Below the pieces are notes generated by a model. The model did not search any database and was not told the origin of the DNA. It worked only from the letters and a program-made list of their open reading frames with translations. A stretch of 64,000 nucleotides of DNA. Source: Armigeres subalbatus (taxonomy: Eukaryota > Arthropoda > Insecta > Diptera > Culicidae). The translations under genes were made by a program, and so were the position numbers. The number at the start of each line of letters is the position of its first letter. The first letter of the stretch is position 1. Positions 21,121-31,740 of the stretch are shown in pieces. The stretch lies in NCBI RefSeq assembly GCF_024139115.2, contig NC_085140.1:426273781-426337780 (forward strand), written 5' to 3'.

Positions 21121-21539
21121 CTCAAAAACTGGACGTGTTACAAAAAATCTGAATACATGACTGAATTCAGCGAAGAAAAATCTTTCAAGTACACTGAGAA
21201 TGGTTGAAGGGAGTAAAACACTGTTGACTAGTGTTATTTTTTACAAAGAATGCATGGGCGTAGCCAGGATTTCGAGCAGGGGGAGGCAACTTTTTTGGTC
21301 TTCTAATTCGTAGTTTTATAGTGGTTTTATGTAAACACATGAATATTAGTGCTTGGCACTATTTCCTTCTAAGTTCCAAAAACTTTGAAACGAAATCCAC
21401 AACCAACAGTAAAGGCTGGATCATAATAGCACGTTGCGCTGGGCGTTGAAGTCAGCGTTTTGTACTAGAACGCAACGCTAATAAACATGACGCATTCATG
21501 CCCACAATTCAACGTTCGCGTTGTGCGTTTATTAAACAA

Positions 21540-24330
21540 CAATAATGATATTTGAATTTCTAATTGCTCCAGTCATTCTATCCGAAGTTCTGCCAGGAAT
21601 TCGTTAAGAATGCCTCCAGTAACTTCTTTGGCAATGTCTTCAGGAATTTCACCATTAATTTCGCCGGGAATTAATCCAAAAATTTCACCATTATTTACTC
21701 CAAGAAATCTTCCACGAGTTCCTTTATAAGCTCTGCAGGGAATTCTTCCGATAATTCTTCGTGCTGTTTCTCATAAAAATTTCTGAAAAATTGTACCGTG
21801 AAGTTCCTAACAATATTCCGTGGAAATTCCGCAGAACTGATAGTAAACATTCTTGAGAATTTCGCAAAAAATCTTCGAATTTCTTGTATAAATTCCATAA
21901 AATTTTCCCTGATTTCCCTGATAATTTCTTGTGAAAATTTCAAAGAATTTCTCCTGGAATTCCACCGAACATTTATACAGAAATTATACCGAAAATGAAA
22001 TTTTCGGAGGAATTCCTAGATTAGTTCTCAAAGTAATCCTGAAAGAATTCCGGTGGAAACATCAAGATTTCCACTGGGAGATCCTCCAGGAGTTCCTCTA
22101 GGAGTTCCTCCAAAAACTCCTCCGGGAATTCTTCCAGGAGTTCCACCGGCAGTTCCTCCAAGAGTTCCTCCAGAATTTCCTCCGAGAATCATTCCAGTAG
22201 TTCTATCGGCAGTTCCTACGGGGGTTCCTCTGAAAATTCTTCCGGGAAATTCTCCAGAATTTCCTCTGGGAATTCATTCAGGCTTTCTTTCTGGAAGTCA
22301 TTTAGTTTTCTTCAGGAATTTATATAGAAATTCACCCAGAAGCTCCTCCGAGAATTTCTCTGGGAGCTCCTCAGGGAATTCTCCGGGATATCCTCTGACG
22401 ATGACGATGCTTCAGCTATATACCCCTACAAAGGTTTCAGCTAGACGAGATTTGTCTATAAGATGAATTTTCCACGATTTTTACCGAGGATTCTTCTGAT
22501 AGTTTCACTGGCATTTCCTCCGGGGGTTCCTTTGTACATTCTCCCGGAAGTTTCTTCAGAAATTCCTCCGGAAGTTCCTACGAGAGTTCCTCCGAGAGCT
22601 CCTTCGGGAATTCCACCAGCAGCTCTGCCAGGAACTCATTCAGAAAAATATATTAAGCTCGTTTAGTGGAATGTATTAAACCGTCTAAGACGAATTAAGT
22701 ACTGTCCATTTAATTCCACCAGTTAATTTTCGTTAACTTTGCAGTCGAGTCAAGTACAAGACACTGAAGACGACCACACAGTTGTGGTCAAAATACGTAT
22801 CTGCAAAGATAACGAAAATTAACTGGTGGAATTAAATGGACAGTACTTAATTCGTCTTAGACGGTTTAACTCATTCAGGCTTTTTTCAGGAAATCATTTA
22901 GGGTTTCTTCAGAAATTCAAATGGAAATTCCTCCTGAAGTTCTTCCGATAGTTTCTTTGGGAGTTCCTCCGGGAGGTCCTCTAGGTATTCTTCTAGGAGT
23001 TCATCCTGAAATTCTTTCGAGAGTTCTTACGGGAGCTCCTCCTGCAGTTCCTTCGGAAACTCCTCCGGGAGATACACCTCAGAAGAGGAATTCCCAGAGT
23101 AATTTCCGGAGGAACATTCGGAGGAATACCCGTAGAAATTATCAGAGGAATTCTAAGTAGCTAAGTTAACTAAGTCCCGTTTTATTAGGAAATGCTAAGA
23201 CAATGTAACAATAAAACCGGACACAGTTAACTCCTTGATAAAGGTACAATATATGTAACCGAAACGTCGGATATAAACATAAAACCCGTTTTTGAGCATA
23301 AGAAGACTGAAAGCCATAACCTCAAATATTATTATTATCTTTATTTGGGAAGCTTTCAGTCCAAGGATGGCTCACCTCGAATCCAGGAATTCCCTGTGAA
23401 GTTGGAGGAGCTCAGGAGGTACTCCCACAAGCACTTCCGGAGGAATTCCCACAAGGAAGTCCTGAAATAATTCTTGGAGAAGTTCCTGAAGGAATTTTCG
23501 GCGAAATATCAGAAGTAATTCCCGGATAAAATACCAGTAGGAATTAATGCCGAAATTCCCCGATGAAATCCTGAAAGTATTCCCAGATGAATTGCTGATG
23601 AAATTACTGGATGCATTCCCGGGCGTTTGTTCTGAAGAAATTCCTGGAAGAACTCAATGGAAGATGTCCTGGAGGAACTCTCAAATTAATTTCCGAATGA
23701 AATTCTGCAGTATATTCCGAGTGAAGTCCGGAAAGAATTCTAGGACAATTCCGCGAAAAAAATTCCGGAGTAATTCCTGAGGGAATTCCAGGAGAAGTAG
23801 CAGAAGGAATTCCCGGAAAAATACCTGGAAGAATTTCCGGGGAAATACTTGGACGAACTCCTGGATAAATTCTCAAAGAAATTTGTAGAGCAATTCTTGA
23901 AGGATATTCTGAAGTAATTGCGAAAAGAATTCTAGAATGAAATCCTAGAGGATTTCGCTATTAAGTTTATGGCGGTTTTATCCCGGAGGAACTAAAGGAA
24001 GAGCTCCTGGAGAAATGACTGAAGAAGTTCCTTGAAGAATTTCCGAAGGAATTCTCGAAAACAATCCAGAAGAAATGCCGGAGATTTTGCTGGAAGAATA
24101 GCCGAAGAAATGTCTAGAAGTAAAACTTAGAAAGAAGTAAAAAATCATCAAGGAATTTCCTCATGAATTCCCTAAAAAAAATGTAGTGTGGGGTTTCTAG
24201 ATAGAAAGGAATTACAATTACATGAGAAGGATTTTTGAACGATTTTCAAAAGGAATTTGTGGATAACTGCCCGGAGGAATTAAGGGGAGCTTCTAGAAGG
24301 ATTTTAAGGAGAATTTATGACCCCGAAATG
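21540..24330. repeat. Degenerate AATTCC minisatellite block 1
   Basis: The units are about 12-15 bp and built on GGAATTCC with spacer TCCGG/CCAGGA. In 22053-22380 a clean 12-bp period (CCAGGAGTTCCT type) gives a repeated GVPP-like frame, which I regard as fortuitous. The AATTCC core is self-complementary, so the block can be read on both strands. Orientation of the sub-blocks changes near 23350. Confidence 0.85.
22676..22869. mobile_element. Foldback MITE, long perfect TIR (TTAAACCGTCTAAGACGAA)
   Basis: About 66 bp at each end are nearly perfect inverted repeats: TTAAACCGTCTAAGACGAAT, then TAAGTACTGTCC, ATTTAATTCCACC and AGTTAATTTTCGTTA. The loop carries CAAGTACAAGACACTGAAGA and AATACGTATCTGCAAAG. 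Single arms of this family occur near 6890-7005, 24719-24834 and 60049-60160. It is inserted in the AATTCC minisatellite. Confidence 0.85.
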
Positions 24331-24550
24331 TTTCGAGTTGTTTTGAACTTTCATGTGTATTATGGATCCTGGATACCCTAATAAGTTTTTGGGAATCTTT
24401 TGAATTTCAACCACCTATTTCTGAATATGATTGGATCGTATGTGTACTTTACGTTAAGGGAATTCATTCCAGTCCCCGTTCAATCTTACCATCATTTAGG
24501 GGGGCGACGCCCCCCCTGTCCCCCTCTGGCTACGCCCTTGAAAGAATGCA

Positions 24551-24979
24551 AAACTTAAACTAAGTTTATTTTTATTTTTACCCCAAATAATAACAATACT
24601 TCTCAATATAAGATCTTAAACGAACATAACAATAACAATCTTCAATGTTTGGCTCCGGCACTATAGAAAATTTTGGCTTCAGTTTGACAACCAAATTGAT
24701 TCTATCCGCACCACCCAGGTTAGTACTATCCTATTTAATTCCACCACTTGATTGTTACTTTACAGATACGTATTCCGACTTCAACAGTAAGACCGCCGTA
24801 CTCGATTTGATTTGGAAAAAAATGTGCGCTGCTTAAACTATTTATTCTAAGCCTAGGTAATATTTCTTTACAGGTACATTATCGTATTCTGCGGTTATTA
24901 CTGGCGGCGCCAGAGCTCTGATAATGGTGGGGCACCAGCATTATTGTCGTAATTGATTCATTAATAATTTGGCGTCAGT
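24551..24979. other. Unassigned, with one foldback arm and a shared short repeat
   Basis: The segment 24719-24834 is a single arm of the foldback family at 22676-22869. A phrase at 24905-24945 (GCCAGAGCTCT through GTGGGGCACCAGCATT) recurs inverted at 48525-48560. Confidence 0.45.
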
Positions 24980-24992
24980 AGTAAGAACTATT

Positions 24993-25284
24993 GGGGCCCT
25001 TCTTAGCCGTGCGGTAAGACGCGCGGCTACAAAACAAGACCATGCTGAGGATGGCTGGGTTCGATTCCCGGTGCCGGTCTAGACAATTTTCGGATTGGAA
25101 ATTGTCTCAACTTCCCTGGGCATAAAAGTATCATCGTGTTAGCCTCATGATATACGATACGAATGCAAAAATTGTAACTTGGCTTAGAAACCTCGCAGTT
25201 AATAACTGTGGAAGTGCTTAATGAACACTAAGCTGCGAGGCGGCTCTGTCCCAGTGTGGGGATGTAATGCCAATGAGAAGAAGA
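24993..25284 (+). mobile_element. Feilai-like SINE, full length
   Basis: The tRNA-like head has an A-box region (TTAGCCGTGCGGTAAGA) and a perfect B-box GGTTCGATTCC at about 25060. The body includes CATAAAAGTATCATCGTG, and the tail is GAGAAGAAGAAG. The 13-bp TSD AGTAAGAACTATT lies at 24980-24992 and 25285-25297. The RNA polymerase III promoter boxes look intact. Confidence 0.92.
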
Positions 25285-25419
25285 AGTAAGAACTATTATT
25301 GGAAGCGTTAATCAGTCAGGTGATAAACCAATAAAAAATCAGGTAGTTTCAAATATTACGGAATTTTTATTGCATTTTATCGTCTATAAAATCATCTTAT
25401 TTATTGAAAAGGTTTCTAG

Positions 25420-27125
25420 GAATTATTTGGATTTTTTTTCAAAACCTTCAAATTCGAAAATTATTTCGGATATTATCGTAAATTTCATTCCCTCGGAAAT
25501 GTTTCCAGTGATTCCTCCGGAATAGCAAGAATCCATTCCCTAATTCAGGAATTCTCTTAAGAGTTTCCGAACGAACTCCTAATGGAATTTACAAAAGAAT
25601 TGAAGGCATTTCCGAGATTTTTTAATTTCCCCAAGAATTCCTTCGGAGCAGTTAATCTGTTGGTGCTCGAATAACAATGATCTATGTATGTACTCTAATT
25701 GGCTCAAGCGATTTTTTTCATTTGAGAGGATTCGATCAATATTTTCCTTCTAAAAAAATTGTCTCTTTGGCTTATGTCCAACACACATCCCCCCCACCCC
25801 GTGGCTACGCCATTGCTTCGGAGAGAAATCCAGAAATTCTTTTGGAAATTCGTCAATACACTCCTTTGAAAATTCGAAGAAGCGAACTTTAGGAAGATTT
25901 CGAAAATTTCTCTGAAATTTCCTTTACAAATTCTTTTAGAAATTCCTTTTATGACCTAAAAATGTTGAATAGATACCTTTGAAACTACATGAAATTCTTT
26001 GAAACTTCCTTCGTGAATTAGTTTGGACATTAATTTTATATTTCTACGGACATATGCTGTAGAAAAATCTTTTGAAATTTTTTGAGAAGTCTCTCGGAGT
26101 TCACTCCATGTTTTATTTAGAAAATAACGTCCAGGAATTGCTTTTCACATTCTTCCAGAGGGTCCTTCGGAAAATTCTGTGGAAAGGCCATTGTAAATTT
26201 CTTCGGAGATGCCTTGGATACTTCCTCCAGGAAATCCTTTTAATAAACCTATTGAAATTTTATTGGGAGAATTTTTCCGGGAATTTATTAAAGAATAAAA
26301 TAAGAAATATTGAAAAAAAATTTGGAAGAGTTTCTAACGGAAATTTTAAAGAATTTCCAGACAAAATTTCCGAAAGAATTTCTAAAGTAATTTTTAAATG
26401 ATTCATAAAAGAGTTTCTGAATAAATTTCAGAAGTAACTCCCACAAAAAAAATCTTATAGGTATATCCGAAGGCCTCAAGGATTCTCTAATTAAATTGCC
26501 AGTGAAATGTCCAAAGGAATTCCTTAAAAAATCGAAGGAATACCTTAATGAAGTTCTAAGAAACTTTCGTGGGAACACAAAAAAGAATTTCTTCCTTGAG
26601 TTTTTTAAGTGATTTCTTAAGGAATACTGGAAGAATTTCTCTTTGAAATTCCTGGAATAATTGCTGCATCAATTTATTCAAAAAACTTCTAAGTAACTTC
26701 TAAACCAATATCTGCAAAATTTCCTAAAGAAATTTCCAAATGAAATCATAAAGAAATTTCCGAAGGGAATTTCGCATGGTTTTCCTGAAACAATTTACGT
26801 AGGTTTTTCAGAAAAAAATTTCGATAAGAATTCGGACCGAATTTCTAAAGGAATCTCCAATGGAATTTCTAAGAGAATTTCCAAGAAATATTGGAATAAA
26901 TTAAAACTTCCGACGAAATTTGCAAGACTCAAGTATTCCAATATTCCTATAGGACTTTTTGAAGAAATATCTTGATGCATTTCCAAAAGAATTTCTCGAT
27001 CTATCTTTGTAATAATTTCCTGAGAATTTGCCGAAACAATACCTGAAGGAAATTCTGAACGAATTCTTGGAGGAATGCACGAAGAAAGAAAATTTCATCA
27101 AGAGTTCATTCCGATTTTTTAGAAT
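25420..27125. repeat. Degenerate AATTCC minisatellite block 2
   Basis: It is the same degenerate GAATTTCC/GGAATTTC units as block 1, at about 15-bp spacing. A piece of a GGCTACGCCATTG end near 25800-25815, preceded by a C-rich run, resembles the right terminus of the TIR element at 21255-24540. This suggests that block 2 is a remnant of the same kind of carrier. Confidence 0.75.
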
Positions 27126-27145
27126 TTTTTTTTCATATTCTTGAG

Positions 27146-27926
27146 TGATTGCGCGGCCGGTAATAAAATTATTCAGTTCAGTGCGTGATCTCTCATGTTT
27201 CGGACAGCAGAACGATCGCGTGGTCGGACGAATTATTGTGTTCTGCATTGCGCGGCCGGTAATAAAATTAATCAGTTCAGTGCGTGATCTCTCTTGTTTC
27301 GAAGAGGGCTTGGTAGTCATATGGCTACTGCTTCTGCCTCATACGCAGGAGGTCGTGGGTTCAATCCCAGGTCCGTTCCATTCTCCTACTTTGTATCTTT
27401 CTCTTTATTTCTCATGTTCTAGCAATCGCTAGAACTGGAAATGGACTTCCATACCGTTTCCATTACTATTCCTATACCTTCAACTTGAGTATTCTAACAG
27501 TAATCTGCTAGAATTGGAAATGAACTATAGAGCTCGTTTCCTACATCCAATTAGAAATTCCATCAGTTACCTTCTCCTATCTATCACATTGGCAGCTCGT
27601 TAACCAAGACGGACCTCTGCCTCTCCAACCTAACCCAAAAATTCCAACAATTTCCGCATGAACTCGTGGCAAGTGCAGAGGTATATTCGGCTTGCAGTGG
27701 GCGAGTGATTGCATCATCATTTCCTCCCCCTTCCCTACATTGACTTGCATTCTGACGTGGCAGGCGCCAGTATGACCTATCAAATGAGATCACCAGTACT
27801 TGCACATTGAAGATGTGTGCTAGTCCCAAGCAAACATCTGTTGGTTCCTTGTGCAAGAACAGCTGATCTGGTCATAATGGAGTAGCAACTACGAGCAGTC
27901 AATCAAGCTCAAGCTCAAGCTCAAGC
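27146..27926 (+). mobile_element. Composite SINE-like element with 99-bp 5' doublet and AAGCTC tail
   Basis: It is bounded by a 20-bp direct duplication of eight T residues plus CATATTCTTGAG (27126-27145 and 27927-27946). The 5' part is two direct units 99 bp apart, each with GCGCGGCCGGTAATAAAATT, a TCAGTTCAGTGCG phrase and GATCTCTC. A tRNA-like head follows (TGGTAGTCATATGG as A-box candidate, GGTTCAATCCC as B-box near 27358). The 3' end is a run of AAGCTC hexamers. No reverse transcriptase is present, so mobilisation by a LINE in trans is inferred from the long TSD and the simple tail. Confidence 0.7.
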
Positions 27927-27946
27927 TTTTTTTTCATATTCTTGAG

Positions 27947-28600
27947 CGAAATTCTGTCGAAATTACGGATGCCATAGGTATGGAATTTTTTATGGAATTC
28001 CTGGAAGAATTTCTGGAAGTATTCCTAAAGGAATTCCTGAAGGAAACTCTGGAGGCATTTTCGAAGAAATTCCTTAAGCAGAGAGAGAAGAAATTTACGG
28101 GTATTTGTCTAAAAAATGTCTGGAGAAATTTCCAAAGTAAATCCCCAAGAAATTCTTGGGAATATTCGTATAATAATTGATCGCTATTTTTGTTTTTTTT
28201 GTAAAGTTTTAATTCCAGATTCAAAAAGGGGTTTTATTTTACTACTGCCCGGGTTTTCAAAGGACTTCCCGGAGAAATTTTTGGCAGAATTCCCGATGAA
28301 ATGCTTTTTTCCTGAACGAATTCTTGCAGGAGGTTCTGAAGTAATTTCCGAAGGAATTCGTGTAGAAATCTAGAAGTTTGTATGATTCGTGGATTCCTTC
28401 ATCAAATCCTTCAGAAATTTGTTTAGAAATTTTTGTTCAGAGTCTTTTCAGGTTGTTCTTCGGAAATTCCTTCAAGAGTTCATTCGGAAATTCATTCTGA
28501 AATACATTTTAAAATTTCCTCAGGAATTTCTTCTAAAATGTCTTCAGAATATCCTCTAGAAATTCGTTCGGCAACTTCTCCAGGAATAATTTTTAAAATT
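27947..28600. repeat. Degenerate AATTCC minisatellite block 2, continued
   Basis: This is a continuation of block 2 on the far side of the composite insertion. Removing 27146-27926 and one TSD copy restores a continuous minisatellite. Confidence 0.7.
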
Positions 28601-28605
28601 CCCCC

Positions 28606-29335
28606 TGTATTACAGCCAGGGTTCGATTTTCAACAGATCTAGTCAATTAGTTTGTTTCACGAATGATATAAAGACGGGACTGATATGCGATCATAGGCAG
28701 TATGCTCCTGGAGACTTGTAAGCAATTGGAGTATTTGGAAGAAGTGTGCGTGTGACCTCCTTAGCTGTGCGGTGAGACGCATGACTACAAAGCAAGACCA
28801 TGCTGAGGGTGGCTGGGTTCGATTCCCGGTGCCGGTCTAGGCAATTTTCGGTTTGGAAATCGTCTCGACTTCCCTGGGCATAAAAGTATCATCATGTTAG
28901 ACTCATGATAGACGAATGCAAAAATGGTAACCTGGCTTAGAAACCTCGCTGGAAGTGCTTAATGAACAGTAAGCTGCGAGGCGGCTCTGTCCCAGTGTGG
29001 GGATGTAATGCCAATAAGAAGAAGAAGAAGAAGAAGAAGTGCGTGTGACCATCTTTGGTGGTGTGCAAGAGAACGGTGTGTGGAAGCGAAGAATAAACCA
29101 CGAGCTTTCCCAACTTTTTGGTGAACTCAGTATCCAGTAGGTGGCAAAAGCTGGAATGATACGATGGGCAGGGCATGTTGCAAGAATGGCGGAGATCAAC
29201 CCTGCAAAGATGGTGTTCGCTTTCGATGCAACGAGCTATGTGGGTTGACAAGGTTCAAAATTTTGTGACTTAGAATCGTGTATTGTGGCGTCAAATTGTT
29301 GATTCAGTGTGTGCTGAAGATCAATAGGCTGAAAG
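28606..29335 (+). mobile_element. RTE fragment, internally deleted, with Feilai insertion
   Basis: At 28607-28670 the plus strand encodes a decayed GSIFNRSSQLVCFTNDI, equivalent to the RTE palm region around the FADD box (compare 46225-46280). At 28705-28757 plus 29051-29110 it encodes the thumb/C-terminal region, including GGVQENGVWKRRINHELSQL, and then IRWAGHVARM at 29155-29190. A Feilai copy sits between these at 28758-29038. Stops are frequent. The closest relative in the window is the fragment at 53085-53628. Confidence 0.65.
28758..29038 (+). mobile_element. Feilai-like SINE
   Basis: It has the same body and B-box (GGTTCGATTCCCGG near 28816) as the copy at 24993-25284, and a tail of seven GAA units. 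The TSD GTGCGTGTGACC lies at 28746-28757 and 29039-29050. It is inserted inside an RTE fragment. Confidence 0.92.
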
Positions 29336-29427
29336 CCATTAAGCCAAATGATCTTTAGCCCAAATGACAAGTAAGAAGTGAGATGTGAGAAATAAACAGC
29401 GAGAAGTAAGAAGTGAGAAGAAAAAGT
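29336..29427 (+). repeat. Purine-only simple repeat, left part
   Basis: AGAAGTGAGA-type units are continuous in character with 31741-32880. The two were one tract before the RTE insertion at 29440-31728. Confidence 0.75.
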
Positions 29428-29452
29428 ATGAAGGAAGATTATTTATTTATCA

Positions 29453-30165
29453 TCAGACTAAGGCCGGAGAGGCCTGTGCTGCACATAAAAGACTTCTCCA
29501 TTCAGCTCGGTTCATGGCTGCGCTTCGCCAACCATGCAGTCTGCGGAGGGTCGGCAAATCGTCCTCCACCTGCTTGATCCACCTTGCCCGCTGTGCACCT
29601 CGCCTTCTTGTTCCCGTCGGATCGTTGTCGAGAACCATTTTCACCGGATTACTGTCCGACATTCTGGCTACGTGCCCGGCCCACCGCAGTCTTCCGATTT
29701 TCGCGGTGTGAACGATGGATGGTTCTCCCAACAGCTGATGCAACTCGTGGTTCATTCGCCTCCTCCACGTACCGTCCGCCATCTGCAACCCACCATAGAT
29801 GGTACGCAACACTTTCCTTTCGAAAACTCCCAGTGCGCGTTGGTCCTCCACGAGCATCGTCCAGGTCTCGTGTCCGTAGAGAACTACCGGTCTTATAAGC
29901 GTTTTGTAGATAGTCAGTTTGGTACGGCGGCGAACTCTATTCGATCGGAGCTTCTTGCGGAATCCAAAGTACGTACGATTTCCAGCCACTATGCGTCTCC
30001 GAATTTCTCTGCTGGTATCGTTATCGGCGGTCACCAGTGAGCCCAAGTACACGAATTCTTCAACCACCTCGATTTCGTTACCACCGATAGAAACTCGTGG
30101 TGGGTGGCTCACATTGACCTCTCTTGAGCCTCTTCCTATCATGTACTTCGTCTTCGACGTGTTGA
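29453..30165 (-). pseudogene. RTE thumb and C-terminal domain (copy B)
   Basis: The frame is open for more than 230 codons. It contains NTSKTKYMIGRGSREVNVSH, VEEFVYLGSLVTADNDTSRE, RRRTKLTIYKTLIRPVVLYG and HETWTMLVED. It continues with RKVLRTIYGGLQ, WRRRMNHELHQLLGEPSIVH, RLRWAGHVARM and DPTGTRRRGAQRARWIKQVE. This is the part of the RTE protein following the RT active site; the palm upstream is truncated by the deletion at 30168. Confidence 0.85.
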
Positions 30166-30595
30166 TGAAATAACTGGACGGACTTCGTGAAAATCGTACC
30201 ACTCGTGTCAATCCCTGCCCTTCGTATTACTCCCTCCAAAGCGATGTTGAATAGCAGACACGAAATACCATCACCTTGCCGTAACCCTCTACGGGTTTCG
30301 AAGGGACTCGAGAATGCCCCTGAAACTCGAACTACGCACATCACCCGATCCATCGTCGCCTTGATCAACCGTATCAGTTTATCCGGAAATCCGTTTTCGT
30401 GCATTAGCTGCCATAGTTGGTCCCGATCGATTGTATCATATGCGGCTTTGAAGTCGATAAATAGATGATGTGTGGGCACGTTGTATTCGCGGCATTTCTG
30501 CAATACCTGACGTATGGCGAACACCTGGTCTGTGGTAGAGTGTTCACCCATAAATCCCGCCTGGTACTGCCCCACGAACTCTCTTGCAATTGGTG

Positions 30596-31453
30596 TTAGT
30601 CGACTGCATAAAATTTGGGAGAGTACCTTGTAGGCGGCGTCCACTCCTGCGGCAGAACCTCATTCTCCCAAACCTTGGTAATCACCCAATGCAGCGCTCT
30701 AGCCAGTGCTTCACCACAGTGTTTGAACAGGTCTCCTGGTAGTTGGTCAACTCCAGGGGCTTTGTTGTTTTTCAGCCGGCCGATCTCCTCCTGGATTTCC
30801 TGGAGATTCGGAGCCGGAAGTCGCATGTCCTGCGCGCGTGCTCCTAGGTTCATTACCATACCGCCACCGTTGTCTGCCATATCGCCATTCAGGTGCTCTT
30901 CGTAGTGCTGCCGCCACCTTTGGATCACCTCACGCTCGTTCGTAAGAAGGTTCCCGTTTATGTCCTTACGCATATCGGGCTGTGGCACGTGGCCCTTACG
31001 TGAACGGTTCAACTTCTCATAGAATTTTCGTGCGTTATTAGCGCGATACAGTTCCTCCGTCTCTTCACGGTCTCGATCTTCCTGCTGGCGCTTTTTTCTC
31101 CGGAAAATCGAGTTTTGTCTGTTCCGCACCCGTTTGTATCGTGCCTCGTTCGCCCTCGTGCGGTGTTGCAGCAATCTCGCCCATGCTGCATTCTTCTCCT
31201 CAACTAACTGCTCACATTCACCGTCATACCAGTCGTTTCTCTGATCCGGAGCCACCGTGCCTAGTAAAGCGGTTGCGGTGCTTCCAATGGCGGATCGAAT
31301 ATCTCTCCAGCCATCTTCAAGAGATGCTGCGCCTAGCTGCTCTTCCGTTGGGAGTGCCACTTCCAGCTGCTGCGCGTAGTCTTGGGCTAGTCTACCGTCT
31401 TGTAGCTGCCCAATGTTAAGCCGCGGCGGACGACTCCGACGCGTGTTGATCAC
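30596..31453 (-). pseudogene. RTE linker to RT N-terminus (copy B)
   Basis: The frame is open for 285 codons from the linker (RRSRPPRLNIGQLQDGRLAQ, VALPTEEQLGAASLEDGWRD) through EWKQHYEE-type sequence WRQHYEEHLNGDMADNGGG, to NNKAPGVDQLPGDLFKHCGE and NEVLPQEW. The product would then run out of frame at the 80-bp deletion. It represents the region between the endonuclease and RT palm of an RTE protein. It is one of the best preserved stretches of this family here. Confidence 0.85.
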
Positions 31454-31740
31454 CGTCGAGAGTTTTAAGCGCAGGCATACTGCAACGAGGTAGTGGTCGG
31501 ATTCAATATTCGCACTGCGATAAGTGCGTACGTTCGTGATGTCGGAGAAGAATTTACCGTCGATTAGAACGTGGTACGTGGTTTTCCGTTACTTGATTAG
31601 GTGATTTCCATGTGGCCTTGTGGATATTCTTACGGGGGAAGAAAGTGCTTCGGACTACCATTCCGCGGGAGGCTGCAAAGTTTATGCATCGTTGGCCGTT
31701 GTCGTTCGATACGGTATGTAGACTATCCATGAAGGAAGAT

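Larger units (their letters stand above)
17657..21254. mobile_element. Giant foldback: inverted arms of 173-bp tandem units
   Basis: The left arm (about 17657-19150) and right arm (about 19160-21254) are inverted copies of each other. The outer about 160 bp of each arm is single-copy and paired: TCCCTTCAACCATT, GCTGAATTCAG and AACACGTCCAGTTTTTGAGA on the left match their inverse at 21100-21220. Inside lie direct tandem units, about seven in the left arm and eleven in the right, all with a 173-bp period and marked by GCACGTACATTTGTTGTGAA. The open frames of about 74 codons recurring every 173 bp arise from this repetition, and no protein family is recognised. The outermost inverted match reaches TGCATTC. 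Confidence 0.85.
21255..24540. mobile_element. TIR element 'GGGCGTAGCCAG' carrying AATTCC minisatellite
   Basis: The left end is TGGGCGTAGCCAGGATTT followed by a G-rich tract. The right end is the inverse of CAAGGGCGTAGCCAG, preceded by C-rich tracts. A perfect 10-bp direct repeat AAAGAATGCA flanks it (21245-21254 and 24541-24550). The interior is almost entirely degenerate AATTCC minisatellite, plus a small foldback at 22676-22869. No transposase was seen. TSD length would fit MULE-like (9-10 bp) or related superfamilies. It is inserted next to the 173-bp foldback. Confidence 0.8.
29440..31728 (-). mobile_element. RTE-clade non-LTR retrotransposon, 5'-truncated (copy B)
   Basis: A perfect 12-bp TSD ATGAAGGAAGAT lies at 29428-29439 and 31729-31740. 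The minus strand reads from within the AP-endonuclease (GMVVRSTFFPRKNIHKATWK near 31640), through the linker and RT, to the RTE C-terminus, ending in a GATGATAAATAAATAA tail at 29440-29455. It is nearly identical to copy A. Relative to A it has an about 95-bp deletion at 30168, which removes the FADD box, and an about 80-bp deletion at 30641 in the RT fingers. It cannot encode active RT. Confidence 0.9.

Noticed and set aside
22053..23160. GVPP-type proline-rich frames resembling collagen or elastin-like proteins
   Set aside because: The 12-bp periodicity of the AATTCC minisatellite creates them. They stop and restart in other frames, and no start context or splice structure supports a gene.
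24993..25100. Possible tRNA gene
   Set aside because: The B-box is perfect, but the sequence is the head of a Feilai-like SINE with GAA tail and TSD, not a cloverleaf with an anticodon arm and acceptor pairing.
29585..29898. Plus-strand frames opposite RTE RT genes (also at 8025-9218, 37253-37755, 39241-39743)
   Set aside because: They are antisense shadows of the RTE coding strand, with no independent motifs.
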